Assembly (NCBI GenBank): GCA_016932955.1
Contig: JAFGBV010000292.1
Location: forward strand, 1 to 5,859
DNA length: 5,859 nt
Reading direction: 5' to 3'
From: Anaerolineales bacterium
GTDB lineage: Bacteria > Chloroflexota > Anaerolineae > Anaerolineales > UBA4823
The position numbers and the translations under genes are program-made. Positions within the stretch are counted from its first letter, which is position 1. Every line of letters begins with the position of its first letter. The notes beneath the pieces were generated by a model that saw nothing but the letters and a program-made list of their open reading frames with translations, made no database searches and was not told the DNA's origin. Of this stretch, positions 1-5,623 are shown piece by piece.

Positions 1-293
1 GTGGTGCCCGTGCTATCGACGGCTACGGAAAAGCCAAAATTATCACCGGACGCACCGGAGGCTAACAGCTTGCCCTGCTGGTCGTAATCGTTGGCGGCGG
101 TCATCACACCTTCACGCTGCAGGGTTTCAGCGACGACGGTCTGTAGGTCGGCGGGTAAGGCGGCGAAGGATGCGCTTTGGGTAGTGAGATGCTCGTTTCC
201 TACACTGGCTGCGGCAGGCTCGGCGCTTGAGAGGGGGGCAAAAAAGAGAGCGAGTAAAATGATGGTACGGATGATCGTGCGAATGTTTTTCAT
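1..293 (-). CDS. Exported FG-GAP repeat protein, N-terminal part (runs off left edge)
   Basis: Seen: 97 codons from an ATG at 293 to the window edge, with no stop. Residues 1-24 form a signal peptide: KNIRTIIR basic start, then a hydrophobic IILLALFFAPL core, then SSA as a likely cleavage site. After an Ala-rich stretch of about 45 residues, residues 75-95 read KLLASGASGDNFGFSVAVDS, which has the (A)S-G-D-x-FG-x-SVAVD pattern of an FG-GAP (integrin-alpha-like beta-propeller) repeat. Proteins of this class in Chloroflexota and other bacteria are secreted and usually carry several such repeats; function is normally unknown, with adhesion or surface roles suspected. The rest of the propeller lies outside the window. 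The start is supported by a strong Shine-Dalgarno 7 bases upstream. The gene lies 72 bases after the small gene ending at 366 on the same strand, so it could be a third operon member or have its own promoter in the AT-rich gap. Confidence 0.82.
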   Translation of the reverse strand, partial: MKNIRTIIRTIILLALFFAPLSSAEPAAASVGNEHLTTQSASFAALPADLQTVVAETLQREGVMTAANDYDQQGKLLASGASGDNFGFSVAVDSTGT

Positions 294-300
294 GATAGTT

Positions 301-306
301 CTCCTT
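301..306 (-). promoter_or_regulatory. Shine-Dalgarno of the FG-GAP protein gene
   Basis: AAGGAG on the minus strand, 7 bases before the ATG at 293-291. It fixes the start of the exported FG-GAP protein. The AT-rich gap upstream (307-365) contains no hairpin strong enough to be called a terminator. Confidence 0.75.
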
Positions 307-365
307 AGGTTAGTTGTTTTGAATGAGACTGTGAATGAATAATGGAATAAATATTCTGCTATGGG

Positions 366-575
366 CTACTTCCTTTCCAGAGGCGTAGGTTGGGCTGAGG
401 CATTGAGGCGCAGCGTCATGAAATCGTTGAGGTCGCTCAGGGAGGTGAAATAGATCTTTTGCCCGCTGGAAACGTGCTCGACAGAGCCGCGCCAATGGGC
501 AGGGCTGATATTTTGTGCTTCGGACCAGAAGCGGACAAGAAAGAGGTGCTGAGGGCGAGGAGTGGTATCGTTCAT
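366..575 (-). CDS. Small conserved-looking protein paired with the BTAD regulator (69 aa)
   Basis: Seen: 69 residues, MNDTTPRP at the start and a TAG stop at 368-366. The core reads LFLVRFWSE...WRGSVEHVSSGQKIYFTSLSDLNDFM. This has the feel of a small one-domain alpha/beta protein: a strand with R-x-W, a WRG-x-V-x-H strand, a turn with S-G, an aromatic strand, then a short helix. From memory, similar small hypothetical proteins (W-R-G-x-V-x-H-V-x-S-G-E) recur beside BTAD/AAA/TPR regulators in Chloroflexota; I know no named family or function. No signal peptide or membrane segment. The start is uncertain: ATG at 575 was chosen because homology-like sequence begins soon after, but ATG at 584 (three residues longer) is in frame and neither has a clear Shine-Dalgarno. 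The frame stays open upstream into the regulator gene, but that part is a shadow. It begins 52 bases after the regulator stop, so co-transcription is likely. Confidence 0.72.
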   Translation of the reverse strand: MNDTTPRPQHLFLVRFWSEAQNISPAHWRGSVEHVSSGQKIYFTSLSDLNDFMTLRLNASAQPTPLERK

Positions 576-596
576 TACCCCCATTGTAAGGAAATG

Positions 597-617
597 GCGT
601 CCAAAAAGCGTCCAAAA
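597..617. repeat. Short tandem repeat, two copies of GCGTCCAAAA
   Basis: GCGTCCAAAA occurs at 597-606 and 608-617, separated by one base, giving an 11-base period. It lies in the 52-base gap between the regulator stop and the small gene start. On the minus (coding) strand it reads TTTTGGACGC twice. It may be chance, or a site acting on the small gene; nothing else supports a function. Confidence 0.4.
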
Positions 618-627
618 TAATAAGGAA

Positions 628-3600
628 TTAAGGCCAATTATCCCGCTCGTAGGCAGCGGTGATCTGGCGGTTGTGGCGCATGTTGGTAAAAGCCTGGCGA
701 GCGTCGGGATCGGGGATGGAAGACAGGTCTCTTTGAAAGTCCTGATAAGCCTGGGCGAGAGATTGGTGGGCGCGCTTTGTTTGACCGGCAGCGAGGAGCA
801 CCTGCGCAGCAGCCCACAAGTAACGATGAACATTATCATCGGTGCCGGCGACCTGAGGGTATAGGGAGATGACCTCTTCGGCAGCCTGGATTGCGGCGGG
901 TAAATCCCCTGCTTTTAATTCTACCAAGGCGAGGTCGGCGAGGATGCTGGTGCGCTCATTGACGAGGCTGGGATCATCGAGCAAGGCGAGGGCATCAAGA
1001 ATGTGCTGGCAGGCAGATGGCAGGTCGCCAAGGTAGCTTTCGGCTTCACCCAGGTTTTGCAGGGCGACGGCTTGCAGGAAGTGGTTATCGATCCTGGTGG
1101 CGAAAGATAGCGCCTGTTGAGCGTAGGAGCGGTCGGCGGGGTAATCTTCTTGAAAGGCAGCGGCGCAGCTCAGGTTGATCGCTTCACTTGCCATGCCATT
1201 CAAATCACCCAGGCGTTCTTCGATATCAAAGGCTTGCTGGTAATGCTGGCGGGCGGCAGGATAGTTCCCGAGGGATAGCTCCACATGGCCCAGGATTTGG
1301 ATGGTGAGGGCGCAGCCCTTTGGTTTCTGGCTGAGGGTGTAGCGTTCAAGGGCGGCGTTCAGATGGCGGCGGGCCTCGGGAATGCGAAATTGTTGACGGT
1401 ATGCCATGCCCATCAAGCGATGGGCGGCGGCTTGCCAGACGGGGTCATGGGCTTGCTCTGCAGTCTCAAGCAATTTTTGCGCATAAGATAGGCAGCGGGG
1501 TAAATCTTTCACGACCAAACCGTTGGCGGAAATGTTCCACAAGGTGTTCATGAGCTGGTGTACCGGCACGTCGCTGTCACAGAGAGCAAGGGCCTTTCGC
1601 GCCCAGGCTTCAGCCTCAGCGCTCTGGCGGAGATCGATGTACCCCTCTGACAGGGTACAACAGCAACTTACCTGACCGCGGCAATCCCCAATCTCCTTGT
1701 AAAGCTCCAATGCTTCTTGGAGGAGAGGTATGGCGGCGGGGAACTCATTGATGAGCTTGAGGTAGTTACCCTCTGCATGAGCAGCCTCAGCCTGCCAACG
1801 CGGGCTGCCAAGGAGGTGGGCCTGCCCTTTAAGCGCTATAACCATCTCCTGGTGGATGGCGCGCTCATCTTTGCCTTTGTGGTACAGGATCAAACGCCGC
1901 AACACATCGCATTTCAATTCGGGATCAGACTCGCTGAACTGCTGGAGGCGTTGGAGGTCTGTGTGCTGCTCTGACCGTTCGCCACGCCGGTAGTGGATAC
2001 TTTCGCGCGCGAGCAGTAGCTCTACTACTGTCTGTGTCGTTGCGTTGTCAGGAGATTCGCCGGCGAGGTGTAGGGCGCGATCGAGATCGGAGAGGGCTTC
2101 GGCATCGGCGAAGATGGACAAACGCTGATGGGCTGAGGCCAGGTAATGGGGGATGGCCTGAGCAGGCGCTCCGCCATGATCGTAGTGGGAGGCTAACTCG
2201 GCAGACATCTCGGCCCGTCGGGCGGGGTAAAGGCTTTCGAGGATTTCAGCGGCGCGGTGGTGGCGGCGCTTGCGCTTGGCGGGCGGTGTTTCGGTATAGA
2301 GGGTGGTCTGGATGAGGTGGTGGGAGAAAATGTAATCGAAGCGGCTACGGCTTTCAGCGTCACGCACCAGGCGGCTATCGAGCAGCTCTCGCAGAGCGTC
2401 GAAAGCCTGGGCTTCATCCCAGCCGCCCACTTCACGGACTACTTCCGCATCGAAGGCGGAGCCCAGAACGGCGGCAACTTCTGCATAGGCTCGAGATGGG
2501 GCGGGCAGGCGTTCCAATCGGCGGGTGATCGCGGTGCGCACACCGCCGGGGAGGGAGGTTGGGGATGGCGGGGATGCGGCTGGGGAGGATTCTTGCCAGG
2601 ATTGCCAGAGCATTTCAATAAACAGGGGATTGCCTTCGCTCTCAGCATACAGGCGATTAGCGAGCTCCCCTTGACTGGTCGCAATTTGGGATACGAGAGA
2701 GGCGACAGCCTGGAATGAGAGGCGGCTGAGGGGCAGGTGCTCGGCGAGATTTTCGGTTTGCAGGCAGCGGCGCAGAGCACGCAGGGGGTGGATGCGGGGT
2801 GTTTCTTCCTCGCGGTAGGTGCCGATGATAAGCAGGGGATGACCGGTGGCGCGGCGGGCAAGAAACTCCAGCAGGGCGACGCTGGCCTCTCCAGCCCAAT
2901 GCCAATCTTCAAGGATGATCAGGAGAGGGCGCGGCTCGGCTAATTTTGTCAGGCAGGTAGCGATGGCATCGAAGAGGCGGGTGCGCTCGCGATCTGGGTC
3001 CAGAGGCGGTAATGAGGGCAGCCGCAGGCGCGTTTTCAGCTCGGGGATCAGGGCGGCAAGGGCAGCCAGGTGTAAAGGAGCGTTATCGATGGCTGCCAGG
3101 AGGGGGAGGGAGGCTTGCAAGACTTCGCAGACGGCCTGGTAGGGGCGGAGCTCGCCGGGAGTACTGCCACCGTAGAGCACACGGCTGCCCTGTTGTTCTG
3201 CATGGAGGGCCAGCTCACGGGCGAGGCGGGTTTTTCCCACACCAGCCTCGCCACCGATGAGGACAAGGCTGCCACGGCCGTGGGTGGCGCGATCCCAGAA
3301 GGCGGTGAGGAGAGACATCTCGTCAGTACGGCCGACAAAGGGTAGGTTTGAAATGGTCGAAGGCTTGATGGGCGCCTGGGATGCCTTTGGGGTGCTCGTG
3401 ACTGTGATGCCGGGAAGGCGGGCGTTGCGGAGGATCATCTCACGCAAGGCCTGGGTTTCTGGCATGGGGGCGACATCCATTTCCTGGCGGAGGCGATGCT
3501 CGAAGGCTTCGTAATCCTGGATGGCGCTGGCGCGATCGCCGGATTCGTAACGCAGGGCGATCAACTGGCGCAGGGTATCTTCACGGAAGGGGTCATGAGC

Positions 3601-4131
3601 TAAAAGCTGCTGGGCAAAGGCGATTGCGGTGGAAAAATCACGACAGGCGCGATATTGGAAGACAAGCTGGGAGAGGCAGTTGTGAAACATCTGCTGAAGG
3701 CGCTCGCGCTCGAAGAAAATCCAGTCATCGTAGATGGTTTCGAGCAGGTCGCCTGTATAGAGGCGGACGGCCTCGGGGAGTGTTTCGGGGTTGGAAGCCA
3801 GGCGCTCGAACTCAGCCACATCCAGCCATACATCGGACGCGGTGTTCCAACGAATGGTGCGGGTATCACCCAGGAGCCAGTGAGATGCGGGATGCGCAGA
3901 AGGGAAAACGCGCTGCAGGTGATGGAGGTGGCGGCGCAGGTTGGCGCGAGCAGCGGATTCGGGTTCGTCGGGCCAGAGGGCGAAGGCAACCTGCTGGCGC
4001 TCGAGGATCTCAAAGCGGTGGAGGAGGATGTAGGCTAAGAGAGGGAGGGTTTTGGGAGGCGCGTTGAATGGAAGGGGGGATGAATCGAGGAGCAGCTTGG
4101 GTTGGCCGAGAAGGTGGATGACGAGGCTCAA
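628..4131 (-). CDS. BTAD-family (SARP-like) transcriptional regulator with STAND/AAA ATPase and TPR tail
   Basis: 1167 residues, TAA stop. Domains seen in order. Residues 1-95 are an OmpR/SARP-type winged helix (FEILERQQVAFALWPDE, then ARANLRRHLHHLQRVFP). Residues 100-240 are a bacterial transcriptional activation domain, with Y-TGDLL-x6-W-x3-ERERL at 125-145 and EDTLRQLIALRYESGDRASA at 184-203, ending in the usual MDVAPMPET. From about 263 an AAA_16/STAND ATPase follows: FVGR at 265-268, Walker A GEAGVGKT at 294-301, Walker B LLIILED at 403-409, and a GNP (GxP-type) motif at 500-502. From about 640 to the end are TPR-like helices. There is no LuxR-type helix-turn-helix at the C-terminus. Family knowledge: such proteins bind promoter DNA via the N-terminus and couple activation to nucleotide and ligand state; TPRs may sense a partner. 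The start is a TTG, chosen because the winged helix begins there and GGGAG lies 6 bases upstream. Target genes are unknown; the divergent operon is a natural candidate. Confidence 0.93.
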   Translation of the reverse strand: MSLVIHLLGQPKLLLDSSPLPFNAPPKTLPLLAYILLHRFEILERQQVAFALWPDEPESAARANLRRHLHHLQRVFPSAHPASHWLLGDTRTIRWNTASDVWLDVAEFERLASNPETLPEAVRLYTGDLLETIYDDWIFFERERLQQMFHNCLSQLVFQYRACRDFSTAIAFAQQLLAHDPFREDTLRQLIALRYESGDRASAIQDYEAFEHRLRQEMDVAPMPETQALREMILRNARLPGITVTSTPKASQAPIKPSTISNLPFVGRTDEMSLLTAFWDRATHGRGSLVLIGGEAGVGKTRLARELALHAEQQGSRVLYGGSTPGELRPYQAVCEVLQASLPLLAAIDNAPLHLAALAALIPELKTRLRLPSLPPLDPDRERTRLFDAIATCLTKLAEPRPLLIILEDWHWAGEASVALLEFLARRATGHPLLIIGTYREEETPRIHPLRALRRCLQTENLAEHLPLSRLSFQAVASLVSQIATSQGELANRLYAESEGNPLFIEMLWQSWQESSPAASPPSPTSLPGGVRTAITRRLERLPAPSRAYAEVAAVLGSAFDAEVVREVGGWDEAQAFDALRELLDSRLVRDAESRSRFDYIFSHHLIQTTLYTETPPAKRKRRHHRAAEILESLYPARRAEMSAELASHYDHGGAPAQAIPHYLASAHQRLSIFADAEALSDLDRALHLAGESPDNATTQTVVELLLARESIHYRRGERSEQHTDLQRLQQFSESDPELKCDVLRRLILYHKGKDERAIHQEMVIALKGQAHLLGSPRWQAEAAHAEGNYLKLINEFPAAIPLLQEALELYKEIGDCRGQVSCCCTLSEGYIDLRQSAEAEAWARKALALCDSDVPVHQLMNTLWNISANGLVVKDLPRCLSYAQKLLETAEQAHDPVWQAAAHRLMGMAYRQQFRIPEARRHLNAALERYTLSQKPKGCALTIQILGHVELSLGNYPAARQHYQQAFDIEERLGDLNGMASEAINLSCAAAFQEDYPADRSYAQQALSFATRIDNHFLQAVALQNLGEAESYLGDLPSACQHILDALALLDDPSLVNERTSILADLALVELKAGDLPAAIQAAEEVISLYPQVAGTDDNVHRYLWAAAQVLLAAGQTKRAHQSLAQAYQDFQRDLSSIPDPDARQAFTNMRHNRQITAAYERDNWP

Positions 4132-4137
4132 GATGGT

Positions 4138-4142
4138 CTCCC
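4138..4142 (-). promoter_or_regulatory. Shine-Dalgarno deciding the TTG start of the regulator
   Basis: GGGAG on the minus strand, 6 bases before TTG at 4131-4129. No ATG lies near the beginning of the winged-helix domain (the next internal Met is residue 148), so this site supports the rare TTG start. Confidence 0.65.
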
Positions 4143-4168
4143 AAAGGGGCGCGGGGTAAACAGGGTTG

Positions 4169-4174
4169 ATTCTA
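4169..4174 (-). promoter_or_regulatory. Candidate -10 box of the regulator gene
   Basis: TAGAAT on the minus strand (5 of 6 match to TATAAT), placing a start of transcription about 30 bases before the TTG codon. No good -35 box is seen at 16-18 bases upstream, so an activator or a non-consensus promoter would be needed. The call rests on position and on its match to the opposing -10 at 4251-4256. Confidence 0.35.
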
Positions 4175-4225
4175 CTACAATCGAGGGGAAGCAGACGATT
4201 TTGTAGTTGTTTCGAGAAAAGGTTT

Positions 4226-4246
4226 GATCATGCTGATCGATGAGCA
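4226..4246. promoter_or_regulatory. Overlapping palindromes, candidate operator in the divergent promoter region
   Basis: Two inverted repeats overlap. GATCA-TGC-TGATC at 4226-4238 has perfect 5-base arms. TGCTGATCGATGAGCA at 4231-4246 is a 16-base palindrome with one symmetrical mismatch pair (positions 5 and 12). They end two bases before the extended -10 at 4248-4256, a normal place for a dimeric regulator to bind. Which protein binds is unknown; the divergent BTAD regulator is one candidate, although SARP sites are more often direct repeats. Confidence 0.45.
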
Positions 4247-4247
4247 A

Positions 4248-4256
4248 TGGTAGAAT
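4248..4256 (+). promoter_or_regulatory. Candidate extended -10 promoter of the plus-strand operon
   Basis: TGGTAGAAT reads as the extended -10 form TG-N-TATAAT with one mismatch. Transcription would start near 4263, giving a leader of about 50 bases before the ATG at 4312. A TTGATC at 4224-4229 is too far away (21-base spacer) for an ordinary -35, but an extended -10 does not need one. Confidence 0.42.
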
Positions 4257-4300
4257 CAGGAATGAGAAGCTAGAGGGAAGCAATGTAATTCGTGGATTAT

Positions 4301-4308
4301 GGAGGTGA
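4301..4308 (+). promoter_or_regulatory. Strong Shine-Dalgarno of the candidate selenoprotein gene
   Basis: GGAGGTGA is a perfect 8-base complement to the 16S rRNA 3' end, with 6 bases between GGAGG and the ATG at 4312. It argues that the gene is actively translated from this start rather than from the in-frame ATG at 4324. Confidence 0.8.
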
Positions 4309-4311
4309 AGC

Positions 4312-5412
4312 ATGGCAGGGAATATGGGGAATAAGCGGCGCTTGATTTGGCTGCTGGTGTGCGTTGTTTTCCTGATGGGAACGGCTGGATTGCAAAGCAC
4401 AGTGACCTGGGCGCAGGGAGGTGAGCAGTGGTTCTATCTACCGATCGTGCTGCGTAACCCCGGAGCAGTGCCAGAGACTTACCGGATTTCAGGTAATATT
4501 TTAGATACACTTGGTGCGCCACTAGAGGGGGTGACGGTGGCAGATGGGGCAGGGCACACAGCGCTGACGGATGCCAATGGAGATTATCACCTGGGCAACC
4601 TGCCAGCCGGCAGTTACACGATCGCGCCAACGCTGGGGGATTATACCTTCACGCCGCCGACACGGGCAGTGACCTTGCCGCCGGATGCGAGCGGGCAGGA
4701 TTTTCTCGGCGAGGGGAGCGCGCCGGCGAACGAACGGTTGGTGGTGTTCGAGGCGTTTTTCCGATATACCTGAGGGCTTTCCCAGGCCGCCAGTGTGGTG
4801 GTCGAGGATTTGGCAGAGGAGTACGCGGAACAACCAGTTTTGTTCCTGGAGACGGATGTGGATGGCACGGGGATCATTGGAGCGCGAGAGGGCCGCTGGT
4901 GGACGGCGTTTGGGAGCGGCGGTTCAGTAACACTGCCGTTGGTGATGGTGGACAGCGGGTATGATATCTCGAATGGATACGAGGATTTCCGGGCTGTTTA
5001 CACGGCGATGGTGGATACATCCCTGGCGCGGGCGCCGCAGGCAGTGATCAGCGCCAGTGGGCAGCGGGTGGGAGATGGACTGCACTTCGATGTGGATGTG
5101 ACGAACCAGGCAGGGGTGACACTGGGAAGCAGCAACTCAGCAACGGTGTGGGTGATCGTTTATGAATTGTTTGACGAGATAGGAGATGGGCGTCTGACCA
5201 CGCGCTACACACGGGCAGCGGTCAAGGCGAACATCGTCACCGACCTGCCCGCGAATGCCAGCGAAACGTACGGCCTGGATGTGCCAGCGTTGAGCGGGGT
5301 GGTGTGGGAAAACCTGCGCGCGGTGGTTCTGGTAGATTACCGACCGGGAGGAACAAGTGGCGCGTTCGATACGCTGCAAGCCGTGCTGGTGGAGTCGTTT
5401 ACTGCGCCGTAG
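4312..5412 (+). CDS. Exported thioredoxin-like protein with in-frame UGA, candidate selenoprotein (Sec154)
   Basis: Seen: one frame from ATG 4312 to TAG 5410-5412, interrupted only by TGA at 4771-4773 (codon 154). Read through, it gives 366 residues. Residues 1-34 are a signal peptide (NKRR, then LIWLLVCVVFLMG, ending TWA). FYLPIVLRN at 41-49 is typical of Chloroflexota exported proteins. About 57-135 is a carboxypeptidase-regulatory-like beta domain (SGNILDTLGAPLEGVTVADG...TDANGDYHLGNLPAGSYTI). About 141-240 is thioredoxin-like: strand RLVVFEAFF, then x154-GLS where CxxC/CxxS belongs, helix AASVVVEDLAEEYA, strand PVLFLETDVD, a TLP with the expected cis-Pro at 209, strand LVMVDSG. About 242-366 is a beta-rich domain. 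Only Cys17, in the signal peptide, is encoded, so residue 154 would be the sole chalcogen of the mature protein. The stop falls where Cys is expected and a SECIS-like hairpin follows, so selenocysteine is inferred. Alternatives: nonsense mutation (TGC to TGA), sequencing error, or a truncated 153-residue product. Confidence 0.7.
4771..4773 (+). other. In-frame UGA, candidate selenocysteine codon
   Basis: TGA in the same frame as the upstream and downstream halves, between FEAFFRYT and GLSQAAS. The genes that end inside the window stop with TAA or TAG, and no other in-frame TGA occurs in the roughly 1,500 codons here, so general reassignment of UGA is unlikely. There is no Shine-Dalgarno for a restart at GTG 4795. 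Selenocysteine insertion is the most economical positive explanation, but it depends on the organism having selA, selB, selC and selD, which cannot be seen here. Confidence 0.55.
4785..4803 (+). promoter_or_regulatory. Candidate bacterial SECIS hairpin
   Basis: GGCCGCC (4785-4791) pairs with GGTGGTC (4797-4803) as 7 continuous base pairs, two of them G-U, around the loop AGTGT (4792-4796). The loop has G at its second position followed by U, and 18 bases separate the UGA from the loop. Bacterial SECIS elements lie within the coding sequence just after the UGA, with a small apical loop carrying G in the first two positions at roughly 16-37 bases from the UGA, so this fits. Two further C-G pairs (4782-4783 with 4806-4807) may form below a small internal loop. 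Short hairpins arise by chance in GC-rich coding DNA, so this is supporting rather than decisive evidence. Confidence 0.5.
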
Positions 5413-5449
5413 ATAAAGGTTTTCGGACTGCTATTGGTAGATATCATTC

Positions 5450-5623
5450 ATGCCTGCATGTTGTAAGCCCTGCCTGCTGTGCCTGATCTTGCTGACTGCT
5501 GCAATTCTTGGCTGCTCGCTGCCAGGACGATACACTGCGCAGAGTGCAGTAGAGCGTTTACAAGCGGCGCAAAAAGCTTGCGCGAGTAAGGACTGGCAAT
5601 GGGAGGATGGAAATGGTAATTAG
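5450..5623 (+). CDS. Small cysteine-rich lipoprotein (57 aa)
   Basis: Seen: ATG at 5450, TAG at 5621-5623, 57 residues beginning MPACCKPCLLCLILL. A hydrophobic stretch leads to a lipobox, AILGC, with the lipidated Cys at residue 22. The mature part is only about 36 residues (CSLPGRYTAQSAVERLQAA, then QKACASKDWQWEDGNGN). It would be exported and anchored to the membrane by lipid. Six cysteines in 57 residues is unusual: four are clustered before the lipobox (C4, C5, C8, C11) and one lies in the mature part (C44). An in-frame TAG at 5438-5440 limits the start, so ATG 5450 is the only reasonable choice; its ribosome binding site is poor. It follows the candidate selenoprotein gene by 37 bases and overlaps the next gene by 11 bases, which suggests one operon with translational coupling. 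Function unrecognised. It could also be the remnant of a longer lipoprotein. Confidence 0.62.
   Translation: MPACCKPCLLCLILLTAAILGCSLPGRYTAQSAVERLQAAQKACASKDWQWEDGNGN
5601..5606 (+). promoter_or_regulatory. Shine-Dalgarno deciding the start of the downstream lipoprotein
   Basis: GGGAGG, 6 bases before the ATG at 5613, lies inside the end of the upstream small gene. It favours ATG 5613 over the in-frame ATGs at 5631 and 5637. Confidence 0.7.

Noticed and set aside
576..839. Longer version of the small gene, extended to 839 on the minus strand.
   Set aside because: The extension lies in the wrong frame over the C-terminus of the regulator and has shadow-like composition; the recognisable protein begins near 575.
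2034..4067. Many plus-strand and other-frame open frames within the regulator.
   Set aside because: They have Arg/Gly- or Pro/Ser-rich low-complexity translations typical of shadows in GC-rich DNA, while the minus-strand 1167-residue frame has complete domains and motifs.
4128..4400. 90-residue minus-strand frame upstream of the regulator, overlapping its TTG start.
   Set aside because: It has an unconvincing composition, overlaps the signal-peptide region of the plus-strand gene and the promoter region, and matches nothing I recognise.
4771..4773. General reassignment of UGA (alternative genetic code).
   Set aside because: Only one in-frame TGA occurs in about 1,500 codons, and the sequence is GC-rich, unlike the known low-GC UGA-recoding bacteria.
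4774..4783. GGGCTTTCCC as a terminator hairpin right after the TGA.
   Set aside because: The stem is only 3 bp and no T run follows; coding sequence continues through it.
4312..4794. Frameshift splitting the gene at about 4771.
   Set aside because: Both halves are in the same frame; the break is a single in-frame TGA codon, so no insertion or deletion is needed.
4795..5412. Independent gene starting at GTG 4795.
   Set aside because: It would begin inside the first helix of the thioredoxin-like domain, has no Shine-Dalgarno and no signal peptide, although its upstream half is clearly exported.
5413..5449. Terminator after the candidate selenoprotein gene.
   Set aside because: No stem-loop followed by T residues is visible in these 37 bases; read-through into the lipoprotein genes is more likely.
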